Notes: a model not told the origin generated them from the sequence alone. Shown: positions 8,371-18,386, numbered from the stretch's first letter. The stretch is DNA of 64,000 nt from Dethiothermospora halolimnae (GCF_037577855.1 NZ_JBAKFX010000004.1:1-64000), one strand, 5' to 3'. Program-made: numbers and translations.

Positions 8371-8588
8371 AATTATAAATTGTAAATTTTAAATTATAAA
8401 TTGGTGTGGATGCGAAGTTTTTTGGATGTTAGTTGGTTTTTGTTTTAAAGTTGATTTGTTTAGGTTTCATTGGACAGGGCATGTCCTGTCCCTACGGTAC
8501 AAAAATAACTTTAGAGCCTAAGATTACCTGATCACTATAAATATTGCATTGATAATAATTTATAATTTACAATTTATAATTCAGAATT
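8371..8588 (+). repeat. repeat island between convergent hpf and DUF5317-like gene
   Basis: Inverted AATTATAAATTGTAAATT arms at 8371-8402 and 8555-8588 enclose an inverted GTAGGGACAGG..CCTGTCC module (8472-8495). Confidence 0.75.
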
Positions 8589-8634
8589 TAAAAAGGGGTG
8601 GCCTTGTATTTTGGCCACCCCTTTTTAAATTCTG
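8582..8634 (-). terminator. 22-bp perfect stem terminator over the 3' end of the DUF5317-like gene
   Basis: 8582-8603 and 8613-8634 are perfectly complementary (CAGAATTTAAAAAGGGG.. against ..CCCCTTTTTAAATTCTG). The stop codon of the minus-strand gene lies inside the stem. It can act in both directions. Confidence 0.88.
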
Positions 8635-9218
8635 CTGTCGTAATTAAATCTAACCACTTTCCCTTTCTTACCACTACTACCTAACATTATACTTTGTATC
8701 ATGGCAAATAGTCCTAGGGCTATTATTAAATCTCCCACTGTTAATACTTGAGGATTTATGTACATTTCGGGGACTACTATGGTTTTTGATAGGAGGTTAT
8801 ATTTTGTAGCATCTGTAAGAGGTTTATAAAGGGCTACTTTTCCTTCGTTAACCAAATTAGCTGTTTCAGTAAATCCGGCTAAGTTCATACCCTCTGTGGA
8901 GATGGGCATTTTAAAGCCGTTGGCTACAAATGGTATAAAGTTCATTATAACACCTATCATAACTATCCAGAGTTCCCTAAAGTTTATATTGATAATGAAG
9001 CCGATTAAGAATAATATATATGAACCGATATATAATTCTTTTATATAATCTAGAATAAACCCACTTCCATTAAGCCCAAATAAAACTATTGCCACTTGTA
9101 CTACAAGTGCTAATATAAAGGGCGAAGCTTTTTTAAAGGATAAATAGGAAAATCTTGATATTTTCCCTCCTCTAATAATTCCAAATAAAATTGCCAATAT
9201 AAAAATTTCTACAAGCAT
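8625..9218 (-). CDS. DUF5317-like integral membrane protein
   Basis: 197 residues with about five or six hydrophobic segments. The N-terminus MLVEIFILAILFGIIRGGKI followed by a membrane segment around 32-50, and the conserved-looking loop NGFKMPISTEGM (about 101-112), resemble the DUF5317 family. Function unknown. I place the start at the second ATG (9218): the first (9224) is only about one base from the GGGGGG binding site, while 9218 has seven. It is a lone minus-strand gene between hpf and secA, and its stop lies inside a perfect terminator stem. Confidence 0.7.
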   Translation of the reverse strand: MLVEIFILAILFGIIRGGKISRFSYLSFKKASPFILALVVQVAIVLFGLNGSGFILDYIKELYIGSYILFLIGFIININFRELWIVMIGVIMNFIPFVANGFKMPISTEGMNLAGFTETANLVNEGKVALYKPLTDATKYNLLSKTIVVPEMYINPQVLTVGDLIIALGLFAMIQSIMLGSSGKKGKVVRFNYDSRI

Positions 9219-9290
9219 CTTCATTCCCCCCGTTTATTTTCTGTTATTTATATAGTTTCTAGAATAGTTTGTAAAATCCTTTTATATTAA

Positions 9291-9374
9291 AGAATAAAGA
9301 ATAGAGAATAAAGAATAGAGAATAAAGAATAGAGAATAAAGAATAGAGAATAAAGAATAGAGAATAAAGAATAG
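9291..9374 (+). repeat. six perfect tandem copies of a 14-bp unit
   Basis: AGAATAAAGAATAG is repeated exactly six times with no substitutions. It is the longest uninterrupted stretch of the arm module that borders many islands in the window. Confidence 0.97.
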
Positions 9375-9694
9375 ATAAGGTGATTTTGCTCCCGTTGGTC
9401 GCAAAATTACATAGTACAGGGGCTTAAGAGATTAAATGAGAAATGTAGGGACAGGGCATGCCCTGTCCGTGGAAAGTCATAGAATTTAATATGAGGATAA
9501 GGTGCTGGGTAGCTAGAAATTTAAGGCATTAAAATCGGTCTAGGCATGCTTAGATCCTACGGTTTTATTAAATAATAAATAAGGAAAACGTCAAATGAAT
9601 TCGATGCTACTCCTGTACCTATATAATGAAATTTTACGACCCTAGGGAGTAAAATAACCATATCTATTCTTTATTCTTTATTATCTATTCTTTA
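9375..9694 (+). repeat. composite palindromic island upstream of secA
   Basis: After the tandem arm: ATTTTGCTCCCGTTGGTCGC (module B), GTAGGGACAGGGCATGCCC (9445-9468), GGTCTAGGCATGC..CCTAC (9539-9560), GTCAAATGAATTCGATGCTA (module F), an inverted module B (9630-9655), then inverted arms CTATTCTTTATTCTTTATTA to 9694. The left and right arms are in inverted orientation, so the whole gap is one nested inverted repeat. Confidence 0.85.
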
Positions 9695-9710
9695 AAGAAA
9701 GTTTCCCTTC

Positions 9711-9739
9711 TTGTTTCTTACAAATATTAGTGATAAAAT
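9711..9739 (+). promoter_or_regulatory. sigma-A-type promoter of secA
   Basis: TTGTTT, 17 bases, TAAAAT, starting 17 bases after the repeat island ends and about 40 bases before the secA start. Confidence 0.55.
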
Positions 9740-9777
9740 AGTATGATAGGATATACCATATTGAAAGGGATGAAAGT

Positions 9778-12519
9778 ATGAAAAAATTCTTTGAGAAAAT
9801 ATTTGGTTCATATAGTGATAGGGAGATAAAGAGACTTGATCCTATCGTGGATAAAATAGAAGCATTAGAAGATGATATGGAGAAACTAACGGATGATCAG
9901 TTAAAGGGAAAGACAGATGAATTTAAAGATAGATTAAAAAATGGAGAAACACTGGATGATATATTACCTGAGGCATTTGCTGTGGTTAGGGAAGCTGCGG
10001 TTAGAGTGTTGGGTATGAAGCATTATAGGGTTCAGTTAATAGGTGGAGTTGTACTTCATCAAGGTAGAATAGCAGAGATGAAAACCGGTGAAGGTAAGAC
10101 ATTGGTTGCTACATTGCCGGTTTATTTAAATGCCCTAAGTGGTAAGGGTGCCCATGTTATAACAGTAAATGATTACCTTGCTGAAAGGGATAAAAACTGG
10201 ATGGGTAAACTATATGAGTACTTAGGATTAACAGTTGGTTGTATATTACATGGTATGACCAGTAAGGAGAGAAAAGCTGCATATAACTGTGATATAACCT
10301 ATGGTACAAACAATGAGTTTGGTTTTGACTATCTAAGGGATAATATGGTTATATATAAGGATGAAATGGTTCAGAGACATCTAAATTACTGTATAATAGA
10401 TGAGGTTGACAGTATTTTAATAGATGAGGCTAGAACTCCCCTTATAATATCAGGAAGTGGGGATAAATCAACCCATTTATATTTTGCTGCAGATAATTTT
10501 GCTAAAACTTTAACAGGAAGAAAATTAGACCCCAATGAAAAAACAGATAAGTTTAATAGAGAGTATGTAGAGGAAAAGGTTGATTTTGTTATAGATGAAA
10601 AGGCTAAAAATGTTACATTGGCTGAAAAGGGTGTGGCAAAGGCAGAGAAGTTCTTTGGACTGGAAAACTTAGCCGATGCAGAAAACATGGAAATAACCCA
10701 TCATATAAACCAAGCCCTAAAGGCTAGAAACCTTATGAAAAAGGACACCGATTATGTTGTTAAAGAGGGCGAGGTTGTAATAGTTGATGAGTTTACAGGC
10801 CGTCTTATGTTTGGTAGACGATATAGTGATGGATTACATCAAGCCATAGAGGCTAAAGAAGGTTTAGATGTAAGAAGGGAATCGAAAACCCTTGCAACTA
10901 TAACATTCCAAAATTACTTTAGAATGTATGATAAACTATCTGGAATGACAGGTACTGCTAAAACAGAGGAAGAAGAGTTTAGGGAAATATATGGGGTAGA
11001 TGTAATAGAGATACCTACAAATAAACCTGTTATTAGGGAAGACAATCCCGATGTTGTATATAAAAACTTAACTGGTAAGTTTAATGCAGTTGTGGAAGAG
11101 ATAAAGGAAAAATATGAAAAGGGTCAGCCGGTGCTTGTTGGTACCATATCAATAGAGAGATCAGAGGTCTTAAGTAAACTACTTAAAAAACAAGGGGTAA
11201 AACATCAGGTATTAAACGCAAAACACCATGAGAAAGAGGCTGAGATTGTTGCCCAAGCTGGTAGATATAAGGGAGTAACCATAGCTACAAATATGGCAGG
11301 TCGTGGTACCGATATTGTATTAGGAGGTAATCCTGAATTTATAGCTAAAAGTGAAATGACTAAAAAGGGATATAGTGATGAGATTATTGCCTATGTGGAT
11401 GGTTTTGGACAGACAGATAACAAGGAGATAATAGAAGCTAGGGAAAAGTATAGAAAGCTTCTAGAAAAGGCAAAGGAAGAAACTAAAGAGGAACATAAGA
11501 AGGTATTAGAAGCCGGTGGTCTTCACATAATAGGTACAGAACGCCATGAATCAAGAAGAATAGATAATCAGTTAAGGGGACGTTCCGGTCGTCAGGGAGA
11601 CCCTGGTTCATCTAGGTTCTTTATTTCCCTTGAAGATGATTTAATGAGACTATTCGGTAGTGAAAGAATTAAGGATATGGTTGATAAGTTAGGTATGCCC
11701 GATGATGAACCGTTAGAACATAATATCTTGTCTAAATCCATAGAAAATGCCCAAAGAAAAGTTGAGGGTAGAAACTTTAATATTAGAAAACACGTTCTTC
11801 AATATGATGATGTAATGAATAAACAAAGAGAAGTAATATATGAAGAGAGAAGAAAGGTATTAGAGGGTGAAAACCTTAAGGATCATATATTAACTATGGT
11901 AAGTGATACTATAGATGATGCCATAGGTATATATACAGCTGATGGAAAATATCCAGAGGAGTGGGACTTTATAGGTCTTGAAAATTACCTTGTGGATATA
12001 TGTATACCAGAGGATACCTTAAGGTTTGATAATGTGGAGGACTTCACAAAGGAATCTTTAAAAGATTATATATATGATGAGGCAAAGAAACTATATGAAG
12101 CTAAGGAAAATGAAGTATCAGAAGAAAAGATGAGAGAAATAGAGAGGGTTATGCTTCTTAAAGTTGTTGATAAAAAATGGATGGATCATATTGATGCTAT
12201 GGATCAACTTAAGCAGGGTATAGGTCTTAGAGCTATGGGCCAACAGGACCCAGTTAGGGCATATCAGGTTGAAGGTTTTGATATGTTTGAAGAGATGATT
12301 AAAAATATAAGGGAAGATACCATTAGATACCTATTTAATTTTGAAGTTGAAGAAAAGGTTGAAAGAAAAAGGGTTGCCAATATAACAGGAGCAAGCCATG
12401 GAAGTAGTGAACCTAAAAAACAAAAAACAGTTGTAAAGGGAAAGAAAATAGGAAGAAATGAACCATGCCCTTGTGGTAGTGGTAAGAAGTATAAGAAATG
12501 TTGTGGGAAAAACGCTTAA
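9778..12519 (+). CDS. secA: preprotein translocase ATPase SecA
   Basis: The 913-residue motor of the Sec pathway, pushing unfolded preproteins through SecYEG. Walker A (MKTGEGKTLVATLP, about residue 101), the DEAD-type box (CIIDEVDSILIDEARTPLI), the preprotein cross-linking domain (about 225-375), motif VI (QLRGRSGRQGDPGSSRF) and the C-terminal zinc finger (CPCGSGKKYKKCC) are all present. The C-terminal SEC-C zinc site normally binds SecB or ribosomes. The ATG follows GAAAGGGATG. A repeat arm starts five bases after the stop and prfB follows about 165 bases on, the conserved secA-prfB pair. Confidence 0.99.
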   Translation: MKKFFEKIFGSYSDREIKRLDPIVDKIEALEDDMEKLTDDQLKGKTDEFKDRLKNGETLDDILPEAFAVVREAAVRVLGMKHYRVQLIGGVVLHQGRIAEMKTGEGKTLVATLPVYLNALSGKGAHVITVNDYLAERDKNWMGKLYEYLGLTVGCILHGMTSKERKAAYNCDITYGTNNEFGFDYLRDNMVIYKDEMVQRHLNYCIIDEVDSILIDEARTPLIISGSGDKSTHLYFAADNFAKTLTGRKLDPNEKTDKFNREYVEEKVDFVIDEKAKNVTLAEKGVAKAEKFFGLENLADAENMEITHHINQALKARNLMKKDTDYVVKEGEVVIVDEFTGRLMFGRRYSDGLHQAIEAKEGLDVRRESKTLATITFQNYFRMYDKLSGMTGTAKTEEEEFREIYGVDVIEIPTNKPVIREDNPDVVYKNLTGKFNAVVEEIKEKYEKGQPVLVGTISIERSEVLSKLLKKQGVKHQVLNAKHHEKEAEIVAQAGRYKGVTIATNMAGRGTDIVLGGNPEFIAKSEMTKKGYSDEIIAYVDGFGQTDNKEIIEAREKYRKLLEKAKEETKEEHKKVLEAGGLHIIGTERHESRRIDNQLRGRSGRQGDPGSSRFFISLEDDLMRLFGSERIKDMVDKLGMPDDEPLEHNILSKSIENAQRKVEGRNFNIRKHVLQYDDVMNKQREVIYEERRKVLEGENLKDHILTMVSDTIDDAIGIYTADGKYPEEWDFIGLENYLVDICIPEDTLRFDNVEDFTKESLKDYIYDEAKKLYEAKENEVSEEKMREIERVMLLKVVDKKWMDHIDAMDQLKQGIGLRAMGQQDPVRAYQVEGFDMFEEMIKNIREDTIRYLFNFEVEEKVERKRVANITGASHGSSEPKKQKTVVKGKKIGRNEPCPCGSGKKYKKCCGKNA

Positions 12520-12522
12520 ATT

Positions 12523-12659
12523 AAAGAATAAAGAATAGAGAATGAAGAATAGATATTGAAACCTTCGACTGAAGTCGAAGCTATAAATTATAATAAAAGC
12601 AAAGTGGCCTAGGCCACTTTGTACCATATCTATTCTCTATTATTTATTATCTATTCTCT
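12523..12659 (+). repeat. repeat island between secA and prfB
   Basis: AAGAATAAAGAATAG arm, CTTCGACTGAAGTCGAAG (18-base palindrome), CAAAGTGGC..GCCACTTTG (12600-12621, perfect) and inverted arms CTATTCTCTATTATTTATTA. It ends 12 bases before the prfB binding-site region. Confidence 0.88.
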
Positions 12660-12683
12660 AAACAGAAGGGAAGGACTGATATA

Positions 12684-13791
12684 TTGCTAGAATTTGAAAG
12701 TTATAAGGATAAAATAAATACATTAAAAGAGGAAATAAACGAGGTAGGTGTGTCTCTTTGACTTACCTAGGCTTAAAAATAGGGTAGAAGAACTTGACCA
12801 AAAGATGATTGAACCTGGATTTTGGGATGATAATGATACTGCCCAAAAAGTTGTTAAGGAGTCTAAGGCTTTAAAGGATAAGATAAATGAATATGAAAAT
12901 ATATTAAAGGATATAGAAGAGGTCGAGGTTTTATTGGAGCTTGCATATGAAGAAGGGGACAATTCTTTAAAATCGGAGATAGATGAGAATATAGGAAATA
13001 TAACAGAAGAAATAGATGACTTGAGGATAAACACCCTATTAAATGGGGAGTATGATGATAATAATGCCATATTGTCTATACATTCAGGAGCCGGTGGTCT
13101 AGAAGCTCAGGATTGGGCTGAGATGTTACTTAGGATGTATAAAAGATGGGCTGAATCAAAGGAATATACAGTGGAAACTCTAGATATACTTCCCGATACC
13201 GAGGGAGGTATTAAGAGTGTAACTTTATTAATAAAGGGGATAAATGTATATGGCTATCTCAAATCCGAAAAGGGTGTACATCGTCTAGTTAGGATATCTC
13301 CATTTGACTCTTCAGGGAGACGTCATACATCCTTTGCATCTGTGGATATTTTTCCAGAACTTGATGATGATATAGAGATAGATATAGATGAAAAGGATTT
13401 AAAGATAGATACCTTTAGGGCAGGAGGAGCTGGAGGACAGCATGTAAATACAACAGATTCTGCCATTAGGATAACCCATATACCCACTGGAATAGTTGTT
13501 CAATGCCAAAATGAAAGATCCCAGCATAGTAATAAGGCAACGGCAATGAAGATGCTAAAGTCAAGACTAATAGAAGCAAAAGAGATGGAACAAAAAGAAA
13601 AAATTGAAGACTTACAGGGAGAGTATAATCAAATATCATGGGGCTCACAAATTAGGTCTTATGTATTCCATCCATATAACATGGTTAAAGACCATAGAAC
13701 TAATGTTGAGACAGGAAATACCTCAGCGGTTATGGATGGAGATATTGATATGTTTATAAATGGATACCTTAAGTTAAAGAAGAATGGGTAA
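12684..13791 (+). CDS. prfB: peptide chain release factor 2 with programmed +1 frameshift
   Basis: RF2 ends translation at UAA and UGA. Translation starts at TTG 12684 after GAAGGGAAGG, reads 25 codons to CTT (12756-12758), meets an in-frame TGA at codon 26, and shifts +1 to continue at GAC 12760. The joined product is 368 residues, normal for RF2. The stop-recognition SPF tripeptide (VRISPFDSSGRRHTSF) and the catalytic GGQ (GAGGQHVNTTDSA) are intact. The last codons (AAG AAG AAT GGG TAA) coincide with the start of a repeat module. RF2 controls its own level through the UGA: scarce RF2 favours the shift. Confidence 0.96.
12741..12762 (+). promoter_or_regulatory. prfB recoding site
   Basis: GAGGTAGGTG lies upstream of CTT TGA C, the slippery codon, stop and following C typical of RF2 frameshift sites. 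CTT is codon 25 and TGA codon 26, the same numbering as in Escherichia coli prfB. The internal Shine-Dalgarno-like element is weaker and slightly more distant than the classical AGGGGG. Confidence 0.93.
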
Positions 13792-13922
13792 AGAAGAAAG
13801 AAGAAATTTAAAAATAAAGAATAGATAATGTGCAAAGTGGCTAGGGCCACTTTGTTTTGTTTATAATGAAATTTCACCACCATAGGGATTAAAATAACCA
13901 TATTTATTCTTTATATAAAATA
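13776..13922 (+). repeat. repeat island after prfB
   Basis: Module J (AAAGAAGAATGGGTAAAGAA), which overlaps the end of prfB, then an AATAAAGAATAG arm, CAAAGTGGC hairpin (13833-13854, followed by TTTTG), an ATTTCACCACC..TTAAAAT module B and an inverted TTTATTCTTTAT arm. The CAAAGTGGC hairpin may terminate prfB. Confidence 0.82.
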
Positions 13923-13955
13923 ATCCCCAATTAATCCCATTGATATCAAAAAAAA

Positions 13956-13982
13956 GAGGAATTTAAAGATTTATGTAGAAAT
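13956..13982 (+). promoter_or_regulatory. sigma-H-type promoter of chemoreceptor 1
   Basis: GAGGAATTT and GTAGAAAT with the same 20-base GG-to-GAA distance as the hpf promoter, 38 bases before the start codon. Confidence 0.62.
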
Positions 13983-14019
13983 ATATATTAAAATTAAAAT
14001 TCCAAAAGGGGATGGGGTT

Positions 14020-16050
14020 ATGAGTAGGATAAAATTTAGAAGTTTATCAGCTAAAATAGTAATTTTAACCATTGTATGTCTATTTATTTTAATGTCGAGT
14101 GTTTCTTTTTTTACTATTAGAGTTATTTCAGGTTCACTGGAGAGTCAAATTGATTTTTCTGGAAATGGAACTATTAATAGAATAGTTACTCAGCTTCAAA
14201 GTAATAAGGTAATGGGGGATAAGGTAGAAAATTTATTAAATCAATATATGATCAATATGGCCAACATGATAGGTCTTATGGATGGGATTAATAATGAAAA
14301 ACTATTGGAATTATCAAATAATACAAATATAGCAGAAATTAATATAGTAGATAAAAATAAAACCATTGTATCATCAAATTTATCCGATAATGTAGGTTAT
14401 AAATATAGGGAAGATCATCCCATGGCTCCTATATTTAAAGGGGAAAAACAACGTATTATAGAAGATATTAGAAAAAGTGATGTGGATGGCAAATTTTATA
14501 AATATATTGGAATGAAGTTAGGTGATGGAGCAATACAAATAGGTTTACTGGCGGATACTGTAAATGAGATTAAGAGGGGCATAAACTTTGAAAATGGAAT
14601 AAAAAGGGCTGCAAAGTCTGAAGGAATAGTTTATACTGCTTTTATAGATGTTAAGGGAAATATTTTATATCATAGTGATGAAAATAAAGTGGGAAGTATC
14701 ATAAAAAATGATTATATAAAAGAAGTGATAGATACTGGGAAAAAGCACTTTATTAAGGAAAACAACCCTGACTATGATTTTAGAGTCTATGATTTAGTTG
14801 TACCATACAAAGACAATGATGGCAATATTATAGGTGCAGTTAAAGTGGGGTTGTCCATGGAACATTTAGAAGATATAAGAAGGAAGGTTATAATTTTTAC
14901 GGCGGCTATATCTATTAGTCTATTTCTTTTAATTGGAATTGTGATATATTTATTTGTTAGAAAAACAATTAAAAACCCCATAAATAAGTTATTAAGCCTT
15001 GTTAGAAAAACTGCAAATCACGATTTAACCGATGATAAATCATTGGAATTCATACTTAAAAAATCAGATGAGGTAGGGGTTATGGCTAAAGAAATAGTAA
15101 AAATGAGATCTAACTTAAGAAAAATGGTACAGGATTTTAATCATAGGTCAAAGGAACTCCTTAATAATTCTGATGCTTTATCAAAAAGCACAAGTGAAAC
15201 AGCATCATCAATAGAGGATGTGGGAAAGGCAGTGGAGGATTTAGCTATAGGAGCCTCTAATCAAGCGGAAGGTTCATCGGATGGTATTGTAAAATTAGAG
15301 AACTTGAACAATAAGACTAAAGAATTAGTTCAGAATGCCAATACCATGGGGACATATGCAAAAGAAACTAATAATCTAAATAAGAAGTCTATGTTAAAAA
15401 TGAATGAATTAACATCTAGTTTTAGAAGTAATATTAGTATGATATCAACAATGGGAAATAATATCGATAGTCTTTCTAAAAAATCTAATAATATTAGTCA
15501 AATTGTAACAACGATAAAAGAAATAGCGGATCAAACAAACCTTCTTGCATTAAATGCAGCCATTGAAGCAGCAAGGGCAGGAGAATATGGAGATGGTTTT
15601 GCAGTTGTTGCCGAAGAGGTGAGAAAGCTTGCCGAGGAAACATCAGCTTCAACTTCCCAAATAGAAACAATAACTATGGAAATCCAAAGAGAGATGGATG
15701 TGGTAATTGATAACATGAAAAAAACTGAAAGTTCAATAAATAACACAGGGCATATATCTAAAGAGTTAGAAAAAACATATGTAAAAACAACAAATTATCT
15801 AAATAAAATTATAGAAAAAATAAATATTACTTTAGATAATATAAAGGAAGTCGATATTTATAGAGAAGATGTTTCTTCTTCCATAGGTGAGATAACTAAG
15901 GTAACAGAGGAAGCATCGGCATCTACAGAAGAGGTATCAGCTACTGTAGATGAGCAATCAGCTACAATGGAAGAACTAGCAGATATGGCTAGAGGTCTTA
16001 AAAACATAGCAGAGGATTTACAAGATAAAATAAATGTGTTTAAAATATAG
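14020..16050 (+). CDS. methyl-accepting chemotaxis protein 1
   Basis: A 676-residue transmembrane chemoreceptor. TM1 is at about 12-34, then an extracytoplasmic Cache-type sensor (about 35-288), TM2 about 290-315, HAMP about 316-370, and a long cytoplasmic coiled coil. The hairpin tip IADQTNLLALNAAIEAARAG (about 503-522) contacts CheA and CheW. Likely methylation helices flank the tip (EEASASTEEVSATVDEQSAT near 625-650). No CheR-tether pentapeptide at the C-terminus. The ligand cannot be predicted; the sensor looks more like a single-Cache (sCache) type than the double Cache of its neighbours. Confidence 0.95.
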   Translation: MSRIKFRSLSAKIVILTIVCLFILMSSVSFFTIRVISGSLESQIDFSGNGTINRIVTQLQSNKVMGDKVENLLNQYMINMANMIGLMDGINNEKLLELSNNTNIAEINIVDKNKTIVSSNLSDNVGYKYREDHPMAPIFKGEKQRIIEDIRKSDVDGKFYKYIGMKLGDGAIQIGLLADTVNEIKRGINFENGIKRAAKSEGIVYTAFIDVKGNILYHSDENKVGSIIKNDYIKEVIDTGKKHFIKENNPDYDFRVYDLVVPYKDNDGNIIGAVKVGLSMEHLEDIRRKVIIFTAAISISLFLLIGIVIYLFVRKTIKNPINKLLSLVRKTANHDLTDDKSLEFILKKSDEVGVMAKEIVKMRSNLRKMVQDFNHRSKELLNNSDALSKSTSETASSIEDVGKAVEDLAIGASNQAEGSSDGIVKLENLNNKTKELVQNANTMGTYAKETNNLNKKSMLKMNELTSSFRSNISMISTMGNNIDSLSKKSNNISQIVTTIKEIADQTNLLALNAAIEAARAGEYGDGFAVVAEEVRKLAEETSASTSQIETITMEIQREMDVVIDNMKKTESSINNTGHISKELEKTYVKTTNYLNKIIEKINITLDNIKEVDIYREDVSSSIGEITKVTEEASASTEEVSATVDEQSATMEELADMARGLKNIAEDLQDKINVFKI

Positions 16051-16077
16051 ACCTATTGAAGATTAACTATCATCATT

Positions 16078-16101
16078 GTTGGGGGGCATGATTCCCCCAA
16101 C
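16078..16101 (+). terminator. module-D-like hairpin after chemoreceptor 1
   Basis: GTTGGGGG pairs with CCCCCAAC around a short loop; only a weak T run follows, so terminator activity is uncertain. Confidence 0.45.
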
Positions 16102-16177
16102 TTATATAATAAAATTTTTCCACTAAAGGAAATGGGCCAACCAGATTTATTTCCTACTATTATTCCTTAAATTAAAA

Positions 16178-16204
16178 AAGGAATTTAATATTTTATGTAG
16201 AAAT
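16178..16204 (+). promoter_or_regulatory. sigma-H-type promoter of chemoreceptor 2
   Basis: AAGGAATTT, 10 bases, GTAGAAAT; GG-to-GAA distance 20. It lies 40 bases before the start. Confidence 0.62.
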
Positions 16205-16244
16205 GTTATATTAGTGTTAATTTTTTTATGTAAGGAGTGAGGTT

Positions 16245-18386
16245 ATGGGGTTTTTTAAAAAGGGGTCGAATAAAATAACTTTTTCAAAGAAATTAAAAAA
16301 GAATAAAAACAAGAAAAAAACAAAGCCTAACAGAGAGAGAACGGGTAATAAGAGTTCTAAAAATATTAAAAAAATATTTAAAAACTTTAGCTTCAAAGAT
16401 TTAAAGGTTAGAGGTAAAATAAGGACTCAATTAATATCTATTATATTAATTATGACCTTAATACCTATTATAGCTATAGGTATTATAAATTACAATTTCC
16501 AAGCTAAGGACATGGAGAAAAATATAAAGGAAACTAACCTAACTTTAGCTAAGTCCTTATCGGAGCAAATCGATATATTTATGAACAGTTCATACTCTAC
16601 ACTTCAGTCCATAGCTTCTAGTCAAGATCTTATGGAACTGGAACCTTCAGAGGGAAGTATGCTTCTTACAAATGCTGTTATGGATATAAAGAACATATTA
16701 GGGGTATATGTTTTCGATAATAGCGGTAGAGAAATATATTCATCAACAGGGTCTGTTGTAAAGATGGATATATCAGATAAAGCTTGGTTTAATGAACTTA
16801 ATGAAAAGGAAAAAGTATCTTCAGATGCATTTTTGGACGGAGATATGCCAGGGGTTATGATAGCCATTCCCATAAAGGACTTTTTAGGTGATAAAAATGG
16901 GATAATAGCAGCAAATATAGATTTAAGAAAGATAACAGAGCTCACTAAACAACATAAGGTAGGAAAAACAGGGATAGCCTATGTTGTAGACAAGACGGGA
17001 AGGGTAATAGCCCATCCAAATTTCAAAGAAAAGGTAATAGAAGGATACAATGGAATTAAAAATGAAATAACAGGGGTTACGAAGGTATTAAATGGAGAAA
17101 TCGGCAGTGATACATATAAAAATGATAAGGGTAAAACAGTACTAGGTTCCTATGAGGATGTTACATCAACTGGATGGGGAGTCATAGTGGAACAAAATCA
17201 ATCAGAAGTAGCAGACAATGCATCGGCTAGTTTAATGAGGACTTTTATAATCACTATTGTCGCGGCTATACTTATAATAATATGTGCAGCCATAGTTGGA
17301 AATATTTTTGCAAAGCCTATAACAAAATTGGCCCAGTTAGCTGATAACCTAAAAGAAGGGGACTTTACAAAAAGGGCGGAGAAAACATCTAATAACGAGA
17401 TAGGAAGCTTGCAACTTGCCTTTAATAGTATGATAGATTCATTGTATAAGGTCATATCAAGTGTAAAGGAAGTAACAGATAGTGTTACTAACACTGCTAG
17501 TGAGCTAAATGAAAACTCTAATCATACACTACAGGCATCATCTGAAATATCCTCTATAGTTGAACAGGTATCAGTTGGTACAGAAAATCAACTTCAAGGG
17601 GTTGAGGAAACGACTAACGTGGTTAGAAATATGTCTGACAGTGTAAAAACTGTTGAAAATAGATCAATGGATATATTAAGCGCTATTAATGAAACCTCTA
17701 CTATAGCCAATGAAGGGGCTAGAGATATAAGAAAGACTAAAGAAAGCATGAATGCCATATCCAGCAATGTAAAAAATTCGGCAGGGGAAATAAAGGAATT
17801 GACAAAATATACAGAGGAAATTGGAAATATCATAACCTTTATAGACAATATATCTAATCAAACTAATCTATTAGCCCTAAATGCATCGATAGAGGCAGCT
17901 AGAGCTGGGGAATATGGAAGGGGATTTACAGTTGTAGCAGAGGAAGTAAGACAACTTGCTGTCCAGACTAAGGAGGCTTCTAAAAATATAGTTGACATAA
18001 TAGATAAGGTTCAAAATGGAATGAAGTCAGTTTCATCTTCAATGGAAGAAGGAATAAATGAAGTAAATAAAGGAAATGAAGTTATGGAAAATACTACAAA
18101 ATCCTTTAAAAATATAATAGATGAAACCGACAAAGTTGTGGATGTTGTTGAGAACTTCACCTATGTGGTTAAAGAGCTTTCAACAGGTATGGAATCAATA
18201 GAAAAGGCTATCAATGATGTAAGTGCCATATCGGAACAAACAGCAACAGGAACCCAAACAATACTTGCAAGTACAGAGGAACAGGAGTCAGCTATGGAAC
18301 ACATTAAAAACTCCACAGAAGAGCTAGATAAAATGGCCGATAGGTTAAATGGGATTGTAAGGGAATTTAAAATAAAGAATAAATAA
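16245..18386 (+). CDS. methyl-accepting chemotaxis protein 2, basic N-terminal tail
   Basis: A 713-residue chemoreceptor with an unusual 60-residue lysine- and asparagine-rich cytoplasmic N-terminus before TM1 (about 62-85). A dCache-type sensor follows (about 86-330; AWFNELNEKEKVSSDAFLDG, GKTGIAYVVDKTGRVIAHPN), then TM2 (332-354), HAMP and the signalling coiled coil with tip ISNQTNLLALNASIEAARAG (about 535-555). The ATG follows AAGGAGTGAGG. The final codons (AAG AAT AAA TAA) are the start of a repeat arm, so the native C-terminus may have been altered by it. Confidence 0.95.
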   Translation: MGFFKKGSNKITFSKKLKKNKNKKKTKPNRERTGNKSSKNIKKIFKNFSFKDLKVRGKIRTQLISIILIMTLIPIIAIGIINYNFQAKDMEKNIKETNLTLAKSLSEQIDIFMNSSYSTLQSIASSQDLMELEPSEGSMLLTNAVMDIKNILGVYVFDNSGREIYSSTGSVVKMDISDKAWFNELNEKEKVSSDAFLDGDMPGVMIAIPIKDFLGDKNGIIAANIDLRKITELTKQHKVGKTGIAYVVDKTGRVIAHPNFKEKVIEGYNGIKNEITGVTKVLNGEIGSDTYKNDKGKTVLGSYEDVTSTGWGVIVEQNQSEVADNASASLMRTFIITIVAAILIIICAAIVGNIFAKPITKLAQLADNLKEGDFTKRAEKTSNNEIGSLQLAFNSMIDSLYKVISSVKEVTDSVTNTASELNENSNHTLQASSEISSIVEQVSVGTENQLQGVEETTNVVRNMSDSVKTVENRSMDILSAINETSTIANEGARDIRKTKESMNAISSNVKNSAGEIKELTKYTEEIGNIITFIDNISNQTNLLALNASIEAARAGEYGRGFTVVAEEVRQLAVQTKEASKNIVDIIDKVQNGMKSVSSSMEEGINEVNKGNEVMENTTKSFKNIIDETDKVVDVVENFTYVVKELSTGMESIEKAINDVSAISEQTATGTQTILASTEEQESAMEHIKNSTEELDKMADRLNGIVREFKIKNK

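Noticed and set aside
9291..9374. CRISPR-like regular repeats
   Set aside because: The 14-bp units are directly adjacent without spacers, and there are no cas genes.
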